Made by a program: the position numbers and the translations under genes
The notes under the pieces: model-generated
Database searches by the model: none
Told to the model about the DNA's origin: nothing
The model's input: the letters and a program-made list of their open reading frames with translations, nothing else
Assembly: GCA_041879415.1 (NCBI GenBank)
Contig: CP090851.1
Coordinates: 2,170,001-2,234,000, forward strand
From: Vibrio chagasii
GTDB taxonomy: Bacteria; Pseudomonadota; Gammaproteobacteria; Enterobacterales; Vibrionaceae
DNA: 64,000 nt
Reading direction: 5' to 3'
Shown here: positions 18,071-29,622 of the stretch, in pieces
Layout: every line of letters begins with the position of its first letter
Position numbering within the stretch: position 1 is the first letter of the stretch

Positions 18071-18961
18071 ATGAACGAAGGTAACCCCCCCACTTCTGAG
18101 GGAAGTAAAAAATCTGAAGGTCCGAGTAGAAAGTCCTTCTTTGAACGCCTAGGCCAACTATTTCAAGGCGAGGTAAAAGACCGCCAAGAGCTCGTAGATG
18201 TAATCCGCGACTCAGAAATTAATGACCTAATTGACCACGACACTCGCGACATGCTCGAAGGTGTTATGGAAATTTCAGAGATGCGAGTACGCGATATCAT
18301 GCTGCCTCGCTCTCAAATGGTTACAGTAGAACGCACCGATGATTTAGATACATTGATTGCGTTGATTACTGATGCTCAACACTCTCGCTACCCAGTGATC
18401 AGTGAAGATAAAGACCATGTTGAAGGCATTCTATTAGCGAAGGACCTACTTAAGTACCTGGGTTCAGACAGTGCCCCATTTGATATCGAACAAGTGATTC
18501 GCCCTGCGGTCGTTGTTCCTGAAAGTAAGCGAGTTGATCGCCTACTTAAGGAGTTCCGTGAAGAGCGTTACCACATGTCTATCGTTGTTGATGAGTTTGG
18601 CGGTGTATCTGGCCTAGTAACCATTGAAGATATCCTCGAAGAAATCGTTGGTGAAATTGAAGACGAGTTCGACGATGAGGAAGAGTTAGATATCCGTAAG
18701 CTGAGTAAGCATACCTTCTCTGTTAAAGCTTTAACCACCATTGAAGAGTTCAACAACACGTTTGATACAGCTTTCAGTGACGATGAAGTGGATACAGTAG
18801 GCGGCATGGTTATGACAGCACTCGGTCATCTGCCAGTTCGTGGCGAAATTGTAGAAATCGAAAACTACCATTTCAAAATAACCTCAGCAGATAATCGTCG
18901 CGTGATTCAGCTACAGGTAACCATCCCTGATGAGCAGCCTCTTCCGACTATCGAAGAATAA
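18071..18961 (+). CDS. corC: CorC/YbeX family CBS-domain protein
   Basis: A 296-residue cytoplasmic protein with two CBS domains (about residues 65-190, including [19 protein letters not shown] and [20 protein letters not shown]) and a C-terminal CorC/HlyC transporter-associated domain (about 205-290). The family has been linked to magnesium/cobalt efflux and, for YbeX, to ribosome metabolism. The ybeZ-ybeY-ybeX-lnt order supports the latter setting. It lacks the membrane DUF21 domain found in longer relatives. It lies 32 bp before lnt. Confidence 0.93.
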   Translation: MNEGNPPTSEGSKKSEGPSRKSFFERLGQLFQGEVKDRQELVDVIRDSEINDLIDHDTRDMLEGVMEISEMRVRDIMLPRSQMVTVERTDDLDTLIALITDAQHSRYPVISEDKDHVEGILLAKDLLKYLGSDSAPFDIEQVIRPAVVVPESKRVDRLLKEFREERYHMSIVVDEFGGVSGLVTIEDILEEIVGEIEDEFDDEEELDIRKLSKHTFSVKALTTIEEFNNTFDTAFSDDEVDTVGGMVMTALGHLPVRGEIVEIENYHFKITSADNRRVIQLQVTIPDEQPLPTIEE

Positions 18962-18993
18962 CCACTTCTCTCTAAAGAGATGACAGAAATTAG

Positions 18994-20511
18994 ATGACTA
19001 AGACTTTTATTCATCGCCTATTACGGCCGCTTGCGGCCGTTTTTGTTGGCGCTATAACCACCCTCTCATTCGCTCCGTACTCAATATGGCCTCTTGCCAT
19101 TCTCAGCCCAGCTTTATTACTGCTACTAGTTCACAATTGCTCTCCTAAAAGCGCACTTTGGATTGGTTATGCATGGGGCCTAGGTCAGTTCACTACAGGA
19201 ATCAGCTGGGTATACGTCAGTATTGACGGCTTTGGCGGTATGCCACTAGCAGCCAACCTATTTTTGATGGCACTCCTTGTTGGCTACCTAGCTGTTTATT
19301 CAGGGCTATTTACCTGGAGTTTGAACAAGTTCTTCCCTGCTAATAACTTAAGCCGATTCTTCCTAGCCGCTCCGGCACTATGGTTAATCAGTGATTGGTT
19401 ACGCGGTTGGGTAATGACAGGCTTCCCATGGCTATGGTTAGGCTACAGTCAAATCGACTCTCCGTTAGGCTCTTTCGCACCAATTGGTGGTGTTGAGTTA
19501 GTGACTCTTGCCATTATTATTTCAGCATCCGCGTTTGCTTATGCTGTTATCAATAGAGCCTGGAGCATTGCTGTCATCCCTGCTGTTGTATTTAGTACTG
19601 GCTTTGGTATTCGTAACATCGATTGGGTAACGCCTAACCCTGATAAAACAACCTCAGTGGTGTTGATTCAAGGCAACGTCGACCAAGACAGCAAATGGCT
19701 GCCAAGTCACCGCTGGCCGACCATGATGAAGTACACTGACCTCAGCCGAGAAAACTGGGATGCAGATATCATCATCTGGCCAGAGGCCGCGATCCCTGCT
19801 TTTGAAGTCGAAATACCCTCTTTTCTGCGTAACTTAGACAGTGCAGCTAAGATGAACAACAGTTCCATCATCACAGGTGTGCTGAACCAGTCTGAAGATA
19901 AGAAATACTACAACAGTATTCTATCTCTGGGTGTTAACCCATACGGTGAATACAGCTACGACCCAGACGAGCGCTACCATAAACATCACCTACTGCCATT
20001 TGGTGAATTTGTACCGTTTGAAGACATATTACGTCCATTGGCACCGTTCTTTAACTTGCCAATGTCTTCGTTCAGTCGTGGTGATTTCGTCCAGCCAAAC
20101 ATTGTCGCTAACGGTCGTCATCTAGCGCCAGCTCTGTGTTATGAGATCATCTTTAATGATCAAGTAAGACAGAATGTGACAGACGATACGGACTTTATTC
20201 TCACGCTCTCTAACGATGCGTGGTTTGGCCGTTCAATTGGCCCACTACAACATATGGAAATCGCGCAAATGCGTGCCCTTGAGCTTGGTAAGCCGCTTAT
20301 TCGCTCGACCAACAATGGTGTGACAGCGGTGACGGACTACAAAGGCAATATCATCAAGCAAATACCTCAGTTTGAAACGGCAGTACTAAAAGCTGAGCTT
20401 GTTTCAACAGATGGCCAAACTCCTTACCGCGTGGTCGGTACTTGGCCATTGTATATTTGGGTGCTACTAAGCTTGGTAATTGGCTGGATTATGAGAAAAC
20501 CAAAGAGCTAA
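18994..20511 (+). CDS. lnt: Apolipoprotein N-acyltransferase
   Basis: A 505-residue inner-membrane enzyme that adds the third acyl chain to the N-terminal cysteine of lipoproteins, finishing their maturation for Lol export. The first 200 residues hold six or so membrane segments. A periplasmic nitrilase-like domain follows with the Glu-Lys-Cys triad in [20 protein letters not shown] and [10 protein letters not shown] last membrane helix ends the protein ([17 protein letters not shown]). Confidence 0.97.
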   Translation: MTKTFIHRLLRPLAAVFVGAITTLSFAPYSIWPLAILSPALLLLLVHNCSPKSALWIGYAWGLGQFTTGISWVYVSIDGFGGMPLAANLFLMALLVGYLAVYSGLFTWSLNKFFPANNLSRFFLAAPALWLISDWLRGWVMTGFPWLWLGYSQIDSPLGSFAPIGGVELVTLAIIISASAFAYAVINRAWSIAVIPAVVFSTGFGIRNIDWVTPNPDKTTSVVLIQGNVDQDSKWLPSHRWPTMMKYTDLSRENWDADIIIWPEAAIPAFEVEIPSFLRNLDSAAKMNNSSIITGVLNQSEDKKYYNSILSLGVNPYGEYSYDPDERYHKHHLLPFGEFVPFEDILRPLAPFFNLPMSSFSRGDFVQPNIVANGRHLAPALCYEIIFNDQVRQNVTDDTDFILTLSNDAWFGRSIGPLQHMEIAQMRALELGKPLIRSTNNGVTAVTDYKGNIIKQIPQFETAVLKAELVSTDGQTPYRVVGTWPLYIWVLLSLVIGWIMRKPKS

Positions 20512-20539
20512 GTTAAAAATTCAACGTAAAGTAACTTAC

Positions 20540-20568
20540 AGGGTTGGTCATTTGGTCAACCCTTTTGT
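20540..20568 (+). terminator. Terminator after lnt
   Basis: A 7-bp stem (AGGGTTG / CAACCCT) with a 10-nt loop, then TTTTGTTTG. Confidence 0.75.
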
Positions 20569-20590
20569 TTGTGCTGTATTTGGGGGAGAT

Positions 20591-21061
20591 TTACGGCTTC
20601 AGTGCTTTGCGACTAAACCCTTTCGAGCCGCACTTAATGCACGGGATGATGGTCGTGGGATGGTTATATTCAGTTTGATGGCCACACTCATCACAGACAA
20701 GCGTCCCCAAACCAATCACTTCACCAGCTTGATACAAGCCTTGGTGTTCTAAATCTTGGAATAGCTCGACCCACTCGACTTTAGTGCGATCGGTAATATC
20801 TAGAAGCCCCTGCCAAATAGAGTCTGCAATCATCAGATAAAATGGACCGCTTTTGCTCTCTTCGTAGCTCTCAGAAAACTCTTTCAAGTCTGACTTCACG
20901 TAGGCCGAGATCAGCGATAGCTCATCTTTGGTCATGTCATTGGCGGCTTTCGCATATTTGCCTGATGTTTCGATTTTGTTGTTGAGCTCTTCAGGACTAT
21001 GCTTCAGCGTTTCGATAACCTCTTCAACCACTTCTTCATAGAGTGCTTTTTTCTTCGGCAT
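20591..21061 (-). CDS. YbeL-like zinc-ribbon protein (DUF1451)
   Basis: A 156-residue protein. The N-terminal 110 residues are charged and helical. The C-terminus has a zinc ribbon with two CxxC pairs: VCDECGH near residue 127 and PCIKCGS near 143. Size and position between lnt and leuS match E. coli ybeL, which is of unknown function. The start ATG at 21061 is preceded by an AAGGAGG ribosome-binding site. It has its own promoter, as neighbours on both sides run the other way. Confidence 0.88.
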   Translation of the reverse strand: MPKKKALYEEVVEEVIETLKHSPEELNNKIETSGKYAKAANDMTKDELSLISAYVKSDLKEFSESYEESKSGPFYLMIADSIWQGLLDITDRTKVEWVELFQDLEHQGLYQAGEVIGLGTLVCDECGHQTEYNHPTTIIPCIKCGSKGFSRKALKP

Positions 21062-21323
21062 AACAACCTCCTTAAGATAACCAACGTTATAGTGAGTAAA
21101 CGAAGTGCTACAACGCCCCCTCGCTCACAAACAAATGCAATTCATACTCTTAAGTATAGTTGCCCTACGAAATTCAGTGGAAATTACGCCATCTACGAGT
21201 CAGCAACTGCAAGTATGAAGGGTATAACTATTGTTGTACTAAGCTCCTTTAGGTATTCTATGACGATCTGTAAGATTCTGTTCTAACCGAACTCACAAAT
21301 TCCAAGATAACCGGATACCATCG

Positions 21324-23900
21324 ATGCAAGAACAATATAACCCGCAAGAGATTGAACAAAAGGTTCAACAACACTGGGATAACAGCGAAACTTTCGTTGT
21401 AAGTGAAGACCCAAACAAAGAAAAATTCTACTGTCTTTCTATGTTCCCGTACCCAAGTGGCCGACTGCACATGGGTCACGTGCGTAACTACACCATCGGT
21501 GATGTGGTATCTCGTTTCCAACGTCTACAAGGCAAAAACGTAATGCAACCAATCGGTTGGGATGCATTCGGGCTACCTGCAGAAAACGCAGCTGTAAAAA
21601 ACAACACAGCACCTGCACCATGGACTTACGAAAACATCGAATACATGAAAAACCAGCTTAAGCTTCTTGGCTTTGGTTACGACTGGAATCGTGAATTCGC
21701 AACATGTACACCTGAATACTACCGCTGGGAGCAAGAGTTCTTCACTAAGCTTTACGAAAAGGGCCTAGTGTACAAGAAGACCTCTTCTGTTAACTGGTGT
21801 CCAAACGACCAAACTGTACTAGCAAACGAGCAAGTAGAAGACGGTTGCTGCTGGCGTTGTGATACTCCAGTAGAGCAAAAGAAAATTCCACAGTGGTTCA
21901 TTAAGATCACTGAGTACGCTCAAGAGCTACTAGATGACCTAGACAACCTTGAAGGTTGGCCTGAAATGGTTAAAACCATGCAGCGCAACTGGATCGGTCG
22001 CTCTGAAGGTGTTGAGCTATCTTTCGCTGTTAACGGTGAAGAAGCGCCACTAGAAGTGTACACAACTCGTCCTGATACGCTAATGGGTGTGTCTTACGTT
22101 GGTATCGCTGCAGGTCACCCTCTTGCAGAGAAAGCGTCTAAGAACAACCCTGAGCTTGCTGCATTCGTTGAAGAGTGTCGCAACACCAAAGTTGCTGAAG
22201 CTGAACTAGCAACGATGGAAAAGAAAGGTATGGATACTGGCCTAACGGCTATCCACCCTCTTAACGGTCGTGTTGTTCCTGTATACGTAGCAAACTTCGT
22301 ACTTATGGATTACGGCACAGGCGCGGTAATGGCGGTTCCAGCTCACGATCAGCGTGACTACGAGTTCGCAACTAAGTACGGAATCGATATCATTCCAGTA
22401 ATCAAGCCAGAAGATGGTTCTGAGCTAGATGTATCTGAAGCAGCTTACACCGAGAAAGGCGTACTGTTCGACTCTGGTGAGTTCGATGGTCTTGCTTTCC
22501 AAGAAGCATTCGACGCAATTGCTGCGAAGCTAGAAGCTGAAGGCAAAGGTAAGAAAACAGTAAACTTCCGTCTACGTGACTGGGGTGTATCTCGTCAACG
22601 TTACTGGGGTGCGCCAATCCCAATGGTAACAACTGAAGATGGTGAAGTTCACCCAGTACCAGCAGACCAGCTACCAGTAATTCTTCCTGAAGATGTGGTA
22701 ATGGATGGTGTGACTAGCCCAATCAAGGCTGACAAGTCGTGGGCAGAAACAACATTCAACGGCGAACCTGCTCTACGTGAAACAGACACGTTCGATACGT
22801 TCATGGAATCTTCTTGGTACTACGCTCGTTACTGTTCACCACAAGCAGACGACATCCTAGATCCAGAAAAAGCGAACTACTGGCTACCAGTAGACCAGTA
22901 CATCGGTGGTATCGAGCACGCTTGTATGCACCTATTGTACTCTCGTTTCTTCCACAAACTGCTACGTGACGCAGGTTACGTAACGTCTGACGAGCCATTC
23001 AAGCAGCTACTATGTCAAGGCATGGTACTAGCAGATGCGTTCTACCACGAGAACGAGAAAGGCACTAAAGAGTGGGTTGCTCCTACTGACGTTTCTGTAG
23101 AGCGCGATGGTAAAGGCCGCATCACATCTGCGAAAGACAACCAAGGCCGTGACGTTGCTCACTCAGGCATGATCAAGATGTCTAAGTCGAAAAACAACGG
23201 TATCGACCCACAAGAGATGGTAGACAAGTACGGTGCTGACACAGTACGTCTATTCATGATGTTCGCATCACCTGCAGACATGACACTTGAGTGGCAAGAG
23301 TCTGGTGTTGAAGGTGCAAACCGCTTCCTTAAACGTGTTTGGAAGCTGGTTCACGCTCACTCATCTAAGGGTACAGCTGAATCTGTGGACGTTGCAGCGC
23401 TTTCTGGTGACCAAAAAGCGCTTCGTCGTGATGTTCACAAGACTATCTCGAAAGTAACGGACGATATCGGCCGTCGTCAAACGTTCAACACGGCGATCGC
23501 TGCGATCATGGAACTGATGAACAAACTGGCGAAAGCACCTCAAGAATCTGCACAAGATCGTGCAATCCTTGACGAAGCACTGAAAGCAGTGGTTCGCATG
23601 CTTTACCCAATGACTCCTCACATCTCTTACGAAATGTGGATTGCTCTTGGTGAATCAGATGTTGACTCTGCAACATGGCCAACATTTGACGAAAAAGCAC
23701 TAGTTGAAGACGAGAAGACTATCGTTGTTATGATCAACGGTAAGCTGCGTGCGAAGCTAACTGTGGCAGCTGATGCAACAGAAGAGCAGGTTCGTGAGCT
23801 TGGTCTGAACGATGAGAACGCGAAGAAGTTCCTAGATGGCTTAACGATCCGTAAAGTTATCTTCGTACCTGGTAAGCTTCTAAACATCGTTGCTAACTAA
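21324..23900 (+). CDS. leuS: Leucyl-tRNA synthetase
   Basis: An 858-residue class Ia synthetase charging tRNA-Leu. The HIGH-type motif is [17 protein letters not shown] near residue 41 and the ATP loop KMSKS is in [10 protein letters not shown] near residue 616. The editing CP1 domain (about 225-415) has the T-rich [13 protein letters not shown] site. The anticodon-binding and C-terminal domains are complete. Leu codons in the gene itself are mostly CTA and CTT. It heads the leuS-lptE-holA order seen in enterobacteria. Confidence 0.98.
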   Translation: MQEQYNPQEIEQKVQQHWDNSETFVVSEDPNKEKFYCLSMFPYPSGRLHMGHVRNYTIGDVVSRFQRLQGKNVMQPIGWDAFGLPAENAAVKNNTAPAPWTYENIEYMKNQLKLLGFGYDWNREFATCTPEYYRWEQEFFTKLYEKGLVYKKTSSVNWCPNDQTVLANEQVEDGCCWRCDTPVEQKKIPQWFIKITEYAQELLDDLDNLEGWPEMVKTMQRNWIGRSEGVELSFAVNGEEAPLEVYTTRPDTLMGVSYVGIAAGHPLAEKASKNNPELAAFVEECRNTKVAEAELATMEKKGMDTGLTAIHPLNGRVVPVYVANFVLMDYGTGAVMAVPAHDQRDYEFATKYGIDIIPVIKPEDGSELDVSEAAYTEKGVLFDSGEFDGLAFQEAFDAIAAKLEAEGKGKKTVNFRLRDWGVSRQRYWGAPIPMVTTEDGEVHPVPADQLPVILPEDVVMDGVTSPIKADKSWAETTFNGEPALRETDTFDTFMESSWYYARYCSPQADDILDPEKANYWLPVDQYIGGIEHACMHLLYSRFFHKLLRDAGYVTSDEPFKQLLCQGMVLADAFYHENEKGTKEWVAPTDVSVERDGKGRITSAKDNQGRDVAHSGMIKMSKSKNNGIDPQEMVDKYGADTVRLFMMFASPADMTLEWQESGVEGANRFLKRVWKLVHAHSSKGTAESVDVAALSGDQKALRRDVHKTISKVTDDIGRRQTFNTAIAAIMELMNKLAKAPQESAQDRAILDEALKAVVRMLYPMTPHISYEMWIALGESDVDSATWPTFDEKALVEDEKTIVVMINGKLRAKLTVAADATEEQVRELGLNDENAKKFLDGLTIRKVIFVPGKLLNIVAN

Positions 23901-23912
23901 TCTTTGTAGACT

Positions 23913-23936
23913 AAAACGAACTTAATTCGTTTTTTG
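23913..23936 (+). terminator. First terminator hairpin after leuS
   Basis: An 8-bp stem (AAAACGAA / TTCGTTTT) with loop CTTAA and a following T run. Confidence 0.7.
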
Positions 23937-23942
23937 CAGTCT

Positions 23943-23980
23943 GTAGACAGGGTAATGACATTGCCCTGTCTACTTATTTA
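23943..23980 (+). terminator. Second hairpin after leuS
   Basis: A strong 13-bp stem (GTAGACAGGGTAA / TTGCCCTGTCTAC, one G-T pair) with loop TGACA, then TTATTTA. Tandem with the preceding hairpin, it insulates lptE from leuS. Confidence 0.65.
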
Positions 23981-24065
23981 AACGCTTTACTTTCAGTGAC
24001 TAACCTCACTTCAACAAGCTAAAGCCTTTAAATAAGTATTCTACCTTCATGAGAGCCATCAAATA

Positions 24066-24719
24066 ATGCGCCTGATTTCACTATCTTCATTGAAAGTTAC
24101 TATTGTTGTTCTAACCGTTAGCCTACTCAGTGCCTGTGGTTTTCACCTGCGCGGTGACTACTCGGTACCAGAAGAACTCAATAAGATCTCGGTAACCAGT
24201 TACGACCAATACAGTACGTTTACACGTATGATGAAAGGCCAACTGCGTATGAATGATGTAGAAATTGTGCCACCTGCAGAAAATACCCCTAACCTACACA
24301 TCATTAGTGAAAGTGTTGGTGAGCGTACTTTATCGCTATACCAAAATACTCGAGCTGCTGAGAAAGAACTTACGTTCCGTGCTTCGTACCGCGTAACGAT
24401 TCCAGATCTCGGTTCAAAAACCTTCTCAACCAGTGTTACCCGCAGCTACCTAGATAACCCGTTAACGGCTCTTGCAAAATCCGTTGAACGCGACATGATC
24501 GAAGATGAAATGCGCAAGCTAGCAACTAGCCAAATCCTTCGCCAGATGGCTCGCCTAAAAGCCAATATTGCCGCTGGTAGCATGAATCTAGAGTCATTAG
24601 AAAATGTTCAAGTTAAAGAGCTTGAGAAGCAATACAACATCAAGAATGTTGAGATTGACGACGTTGAAATCGAGCCAAACACAGAAGAACAATCAGAGCT
24701 CAGCGAATCTGCTCAATAA
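24066..24719 (+). CDS. lptE: LPS-assembly lipoprotein LptE
   Basis: A 217-residue outer-membrane lipoprotein that plugs the LptD barrel in lipopolysaccharide export. A type II signal peptide ends at LLSAC with the lipidated cysteine near residue 25, followed by GFHLRGDY, the family signature. The C-terminal 30 residues are acidic and probably disordered, longer than in E. coli. It lies 12 bp before holA. Confidence 0.94.
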   Translation: MRLISLSSLKVTIVVLTVSLLSACGFHLRGDYSVPEELNKISVTSYDQYSTFTRMMKGQLRMNDVEIVPPAENTPNLHIISESVGERTLSLYQNTRAAEKELTFRASYRVTIPDLGSKTFSTSVTRSYLDNPLTALAKSVERDMIEDEMRKLATSQILRQMARLKANIAAGSMNLESLENVQVKELEKQYNIKNVEIDDVEIEPNTEEQSELSESAQ

Positions 24720-24731
24720 TAGGTTTATTTG

Positions 24732-25757
24732 ATGCGTATTTTTGCTGACCGCTTACCAGAACAGCTAGCTAAACAGCTGAGTAACGTTTACCTGATCTTT
24801 GGTAATGAGCCACTGCTCTTGCAAGAAAGCCGAGAAGCGATTCAAAAAGCGGCTAAACAACAAGGTTTCGAGGAGCGTCACCGCTTTGCGATTGATAACA
24901 GTATGGATTGGAACCAAGTCTATGACTGCACCCAAGCGCTAAGCCTGTTTTCTAGCCGTCAAATCATTGAGCTTGAGCTACCAGAGTCAGGCGTGAATGC
25001 TGCAATAGCAAAAGAACTATTGGCTATATCTGAGCACATCCACAGCGATATATTGTTAATTCTTGTTGGCACCAAACTGACAAAAGCTCAAGAAAACGCT
25101 AAATGGTTCAAGGCACTCTCTAACAAAGGACATTGGGTAAGCTGCCTGACGCCTGATGTCAGCAGGCTACCTCAATTTGTTCAAGCACGCTGTCGTCAAG
25201 TCGGGTTATCACCAGATCCTGAAGCTATTCAGATGTTGGCGCAGTGGCATGAGGGCAACCTGTTTGCACTCACACAAAGCCTTGAAAAGCTGGCACTTCA
25301 GTATCCAGATGGAAAGCTAACCTTAGTACGCTTAGAAGAGTCTCTGAGCCGCCACAACCACTTTACTCCATTCCATTGGAGTGATGCCCTATTGGCAGGG
25401 AAAGGGAATCGAGCACAGAGGATACTCAGACAACTCGAAGCCGAAGGTGTCGAACCAGTTATTCTGCTGCGAAGCGTGCAACGAGAGCTTGCATTGCTAC
25501 TGCAAATGCAGCAACAAATGAAACTCATGCCGATCGGTCAGGTTTTCGAAAAACATCGTATCTGGCAATCGAAAAAGCCGCTTTATAACGCCGCGCTAAC
25601 AAGAGTTTCAATTTCTCAATTACACTCACTGTTTGCGTTGCTGACCCAAGCAGAATTGATAACAAAAACTCAGTATGAGCAGTCGCCTTGGCCACTAATC
25701 CATCAGTTAAGCGTTGAGTTTTGTATCCCTTCAGCTTCAATACCATCTCACGCATAA
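24732..25757 (+). CDS. holA: DNA polymerase III subunit delta
   Basis: A 341-residue clamp-loader subunit that opens the beta clamp. The N-terminus MRIFADRLPEQLAKQLSNVY and the segment NVYLIFGNEPLLLQES match HolA. The AAA+-like core lacks Walker motifs, as expected for delta. ATG 24732 is preferred over the TTG one codon earlier. In E. coli nadD follows; here only 50 bp separate holA from rsfS and nadD is not present. Confidence 0.95.
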   Translation: MRIFADRLPEQLAKQLSNVYLIFGNEPLLLQESREAIQKAAKQQGFEERHRFAIDNSMDWNQVYDCTQALSLFSSRQIIELELPESGVNAAIAKELLAISEHIHSDILLILVGTKLTKAQENAKWFKALSNKGHWVSCLTPDVSRLPQFVQARCRQVGLSPDPEAIQMLAQWHEGNLFALTQSLEKLALQYPDGKLTLVRLEESLSRHNHFTPFHWSDALLAGKGNRAQRILRQLEAEGVEPVILLRSVQRELALLLQMQQQMKLMPIGQVFEKHRIWQSKKPLYNAALTRVSISQLHSLFALLTQAELITKTQYEQSPWPLIHQLSVEFCIPSASIPSHA

Positions 25758-25807
25758 AAGCGTGTTATGATCTTAGTAGAACCAAATTCAGATTTAAGGA
25801 ACACCCA

Positions 25808-26125
25808 GTGTTACGTGAAGAACTAAAAGACTTTCTTGCAGACAAAGCTGACGACATGAAAGCAGAATCTATTGTGACCATCGATGTAGAAGGCAAATCA
25901 AGTGTAACGGACTACATGATCGTTTGTACTGGTACTTCTAAGCGCCACGTAGCTTCAATTGCTCAGCATGTTGCTGACGAAGTAAAGAAAGCCGGTCTTG
26001 AACCACTTGGTATGGACGGCCAGCAAGAAGGCGAATGGGTTGTACTAGATATGGGCACAAGCATGCTGCACGTTATGCAAGAAGAGCATCGTGAACTGTA
26101 CCAACTAGAAAAACTTTGGGGCTAA
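25808..26125 (+). CDS. rsfS: Ribosomal silencing factor RsfS
   Basis: A 105-residue DUF143 protein that binds L14 (uL14) and blocks subunit joining during starvation. The conserved core GKSSVTDYMIVCTGTSKRHV is near residues 28-47. The start is GTG at 25808 (VLREELKDFLADKADD), with an AAGGA ribosome-binding site 7 bp upstream; longer in-frame extension would run into the holA end. It is 3 bp from rlmH. Confidence 0.95.
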   Translation: MLREELKDFLADKADDMKAESIVTIDVEGKSSVTDYMIVCTGTSKRHVASIAQHVADEVKKAGLEPLGMDGQQEGEWVVLDMGTSMLHVMQEEHRELYQLEKLWG

Positions 26126-26128
26126 ACG

Positions 26129-26599
26129 TTGAAGATCCAGTTAATCGCGGTTGGCACGAAAATGCCGAAGTGGGTTGAAGAAGGCTTTAACGAATATAAA
26201 CGCCGCTTCCCTCACGACATGCCGTTAGAACTCGTTGAAATCACAGCAGGCAAGCGTGGTAAGAACGCTGATATCGCTCGTATTCTTCAAAAGGAAGGCG
26301 AAGCCATGTTGGCTGCGGTGCCAAAAGGCAACCGAATTGTCACGCTAGATATCCCTGGAAGAAAGTGGGACACACCACAACTTGCTGAGCAATTGGAAAG
26401 TTGGAAGTTGGATGGACGTGATGTTTCTATCCTGATTGGCGGGCCTGAAGGATTAGCACCGGCATGTAAAGCGGCCGCTGACCAAAGTTGGTCTCTGTCT
26501 GCGCTTACTCTCCCTCACCCATTAGTACGCGTTATCATGGCTGAAAGCTTGTATCGAGCTTGGAGCATCACTGCTAACCACCCTTATCATCGAGAATAA
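26129..26599 (+). CDS. rlmH: 23S rRNA pseudouridine-1915 N3-methyltransferase RlmH
   Basis: A 156-residue SPOUT methyltransferase that modifies m3-pseudouridine 1915 in helix 69 of assembled 70S ribosomes. The trefoil-knot SAM site is [16 protein letters not shown] near residues 102-117, and the C-terminus [15 protein letters not shown] is nearly invariant in the family. The start is TTG at 26129, matching the known N-terminus [13 protein letters not shown]. Confidence 0.97.
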   Translation: MKIQLIAVGTKMPKWVEEGFNEYKRRFPHDMPLELVEITAGKRGKNADIARILQKEGEAMLAAVPKGNRIVTLDIPGRKWDTPQLAEQLESWKLDGRDVSILIGGPEGLAPACKAAADQSWSLSALTLPHPLVRVIMAESLYRAWSITANHPYHRE

Positions 26600-26605
26600 G
26601 CGTTA

Positions 26606-28498
26606 ATGTTACGTAAACGTAGCCAAATCCGTGATTACAAAGCAGAAGCACGACTATTTACTAGTCGTGCTTTTGTTGCGTTTGCAGGCATCATAGTCAT
26701 GATGTCCTTGTTGGTTGTTAACCTGTACAACATTCAGGTCAATCAATATCAAGACTATAAAACTCGCTCTAACGACAACCGTATTAAGGTAGTACCAATC
26801 GCGCCAAACCGCGGTTTGATTTACGATCGAAACGGTGTACTTCTTGCCGAGAATCGTCCGGTTTTCAATCTAGAAATCACACCAGAAAAAATTAAAGACA
26901 TGGACGACACACTTGTCCGTCTACAAGAGTTAATTGAGATCCCACCAGAGCGTATTGAACGGTTTAACCGTGAGCGCCGTAATTCACGACGCTTTAAATC
27001 AGTACCTATTCTTAACCAGCTGACAGAAGAGCAAGTTGCTATATTCTCGGTAAATCAACACAAATTCCCGGGTGTTGAAGTGACAGGTACTTTAAAGCGC
27101 TTCTACCCGTATGGTGATGTGCTTACCCACGTTATTGGTTATGTCTCTCGTATCAACGACCGTGATATGCAGCGCTTGGTACGGGAAGAAAAAGACGCCA
27201 ATTATCAAGCGACTCGTGATATCGGTAAGCTCGGTATCGAACGTTATTACGAAGATTTGCTACACGGCACAGCCGGCTATCAAGAAGTTGAAGTCAATAG
27301 CCGTGGACGTGTTATCCGCACGCTCAAATTTGTTCCTTCTGTTCCAGGTAAAGATATTGTACTGAACCTAGATATCAATCTTCAGCTTTACGTTCATAAG
27401 CTACTCGATGGCCGACGTGGTTCTGCAGTTGTATTGGATCCAAAAGATAACGGCGTATTGGCGATGGTTTCAAGCCCAAGCTATGACCCGAATGCGTTCG
27501 TGCATGGCATTTCCTCTAAAGGATATAACGCGCTGCTTCAGGACAAAAATCGTCCTCTGGTAAACCGAACCACACTTGGCATCTATCCACCAGCATCAAC
27601 AATCAAACCATTTATGGCCGTTGCAGCTTTGCAAGAAGGTGTCATTACGCCAAATACCACGCGTAACGACCCTGGCTATTGGAAGATCCCTAACTCTAAA
27701 ACTCGACCATTCCGAGATTGGTTACGTTGGGGCCATGGTAAAGTCGACATCGTCAAAGCGATTGAAGAATCGGTGGACACGTTCTTCTACCAGATCGCGT
27801 ATGACCTAGGTATAGACCGCATATCCAAATGGATGATGATGTTTGGATTTGGTGATTACACGGGCATCGATATTTACGAAGAAAGTAAAGCCAACATGCC
27901 AACCCGAGACTGGAAAATGGCCAGACACCGTGTGCCTTGGTACCAAGGTGACACTATCCCTGTAGGTATCGGTCAAGGCTACTGGACAGCTACACCAATG
28001 CAGATTGCAAAAGCGACCTCTGTGCTGGTCAATAAGGGCGAGGTAACAGCACCTCACCTATTGCGTGCCACCATTGAAAACGGTCACCCATTCGACGAGC
28101 AAGTGATGTCAGATATTGAAACTTACCCGCCACTAACAGGCGTCAAGAAGAAATACTGGGATATCGCTCAAGAAGGTATGAAGCTGGCTAACCACGGTAA
28201 AAAAGGGACAGCAAGACGCTCATTCCAAAATATGTCTTACGTTACTGCAGGTAAGTCAGGTACAGCACAAGTCTTTGGTCTGAAAGAAGATGAAGAGTAC
28301 AACGCCGATGAAATCGCTGAGCACCTACGTGACCACGCGTTGTTTACTGGCTACGCACCAATCGAATCTCCAGAGGCCGTTGTTACCATTGTTCTAGAAA
28401 ATGCCGGTGGTGGTTCTTCTAATGGTGCTCCAGTAGTGCGACGAATTCTAGACCACATTATCCTTGCAGAAGATTATCAAAGCGAGCCAATAAAATAA
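26606..28498 (+). CDS. mrdA: Penicillin-binding protein 2 (elongasome transpeptidase)
   Basis: A 630-residue class B PBP that cross-links peptidoglycan during rod elongation with RodA. One N-terminal membrane anchor (about residues 22-44) is followed by a pedestal domain and the transpeptidase. The catalytic motifs are STIK in PPASTIKPF near residue 328, SVD in [10 protein letters not shown] near 390 and KSGT in AGKSGTAQV near 551. Its TAA stop overlaps the rodA ATG by one base. Confidence 0.97.
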   Translation: MLRKRSQIRDYKAEARLFTSRAFVAFAGIIVMMSLLVVNLYNIQVNQYQDYKTRSNDNRIKVVPIAPNRGLIYDRNGVLLAENRPVFNLEITPEKIKDMDDTLVRLQELIEIPPERIERFNRERRNSRRFKSVPILNQLTEEQVAIFSVNQHKFPGVEVTGTLKRFYPYGDVLTHVIGYVSRINDRDMQRLVREEKDANYQATRDIGKLGIERYYEDLLHGTAGYQEVEVNSRGRVIRTLKFVPSVPGKDIVLNLDINLQLYVHKLLDGRRGSAVVLDPKDNGVLAMVSSPSYDPNAFVHGISSKGYNALLQDKNRPLVNRTTLGIYPPASTIKPFMAVAALQEGVITPNTTRNDPGYWKIPNSKTRPFRDWLRWGHGKVDIVKAIEESVDTFFYQIAYDLGIDRISKWMMMFGFGDYTGIDIYEESKANMPTRDWKMARHRVPWYQGDTIPVGIGQGYWTATPMQIAKATSVLVNKGEVTAPHLLRATIENGHPFDEQVMSDIETYPPLTGVKKKYWDIAQEGMKLANHGKKGTARRSFQNMSYVTAGKSGTAQVFGLKEDEEYNADEIAEHLRDHALFTGYAPIESPEAVVTIVLENAGGGSSNGAPVVRRILDHIILAEDYQSEPIK

Positions 28499-29619
28499 TG
28501 AAACTTGATCCTTCAACAGGACGAAACAGAGCCTTATTTGAAAGGCTCCATATCGATCTGCCACTCTTACTCGGCATTCTAGTTTTAATGGGCTTTGCCT
28601 TATTAATCATGTACAGCGCGAGTGGGCAAAGCCTAGCGATGATGGATCGCCAGGCGATGCGTATGGCACTGTCTTTGGGCGTAATGATCTTCTTAGCTCA
28701 GATATCACCACGTACCTATGAGACTTTAGCCCCTGTATTATTCGCTGGCGGTGTTATTCTACTATTGGGTGTACTCTTCTTTGGCGAAGCCTCCAAAGGT
28801 GCGCAGCGTTGGCTTAATTTCGGCTTTGTTCGCTTCCAGCCCTCAGAGCTCTTAAAGCTCGCCGTGCCTTTAATGCTGGCGAGATTTATTGGTAAGCGCT
28901 CATTACCTCCGACATTCCAAACCTTGGCGATCTCGCTGGTTATGGTGTTTGTACCAACCATTCTTATCGCCAAGCAGCCCGATTTAGGCACCTCTATCCT
29001 TATCGCGGCATCGGGTATCTTCGTGATATTCCTAGCAGGTATTAGCTGGAAGATCATTGCTAGTGCAGCTGTCGCCTTAGGTGCATTTATCCCAATTCTG
29101 TGGTTCTTCTTAATGCGTGAATACCAAAAGGTGCGTGTAAGAACCCTTTTTGATCCTGAATCTGATCCATTAGGTGCGGGTTACCACATCATTCAAAGTA
29201 AGATTGCGATAGGTTCAGGCGGTATATCCGGAAAAGGCTGGCTGCAAGGGACTCAGTCTCAACTAGAGTTCATTCCTGAGCGCCATACTGACTTCATCTT
29301 CGCGGTTATTGCTGAAGAGTGGGGCATGATAGGTATCTTGTTCTTACTGGCTATCTACCTATTCATTATTGGACGTGGTTTGTACCTAGCAAGCCAAGCG
29401 CAAACGGCCTTTGGTCGAATGATGGGCGGCAGTATTGTACTGAGCTTCTTCGTTTATATTTTTGTAAATATTGGCATGGTAAGTGGCATTCTACCGGTTG
29501 TAGGTGTACCTCTTCCTTTGGTCAGCTATGGCGGTACCTCTATGGTTACCCTAATGGCTGGTTTTGGTATTTTAATGTCAATCCACACACACAGAAAAGC
29601 ATTCTCAAAGGCGACCTAA
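28498..29619 (+). CDS. mrdB: Rod-shape peptidoglycan glycosyltransferase RodA
   Basis: A 373-residue SEDS-family polymerase with about ten membrane segments, the glycosyltransferase partner of PBP2. Family motifs seen are [19 protein letters not shown] near residue 103, the large periplasmic loop with [21 protein letters not shown] near 241, and [14 protein letters not shown] near 338. The mrdA-mrdB overlap supports stoichiometric synthesis. Confidence 0.97.
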   Translation: MKLDPSTGRNRALFERLHIDLPLLLGILVLMGFALLIMYSASGQSLAMMDRQAMRMALSLGVMIFLAQISPRTYETLAPVLFAGGVILLLGVLFFGEASKGAQRWLNFGFVRFQPSELLKLAVPLMLARFIGKRSLPPTFQTLAISLVMVFVPTILIAKQPDLGTSILIAASGIFVIFLAGISWKIIASAAVALGAFIPILWFFLMREYQKVRVRTLFDPESDPLGAGYHIIQSKIAIGSGGISGKGWLQGTQSQLEFIPERHTDFIFAVIAEEWGMIGILFLLAIYLFIIGRGLYLASQAQTAFGRMMGGSIVLSFFVYIFVNIGMVSGILPVVGVPLPLVSYGGTSMVTLMAGFGILMSIHTHRKAFSKAT

Positions 29620-29622
29620 TCG

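Noticed and set aside
21062..21323. Possible T-box or other riboswitch upstream of leuS
   Set aside because: No specifier loop, antiterminator or T-box sequence is visible, and T-boxes are not expected in gammaproteobacteria.
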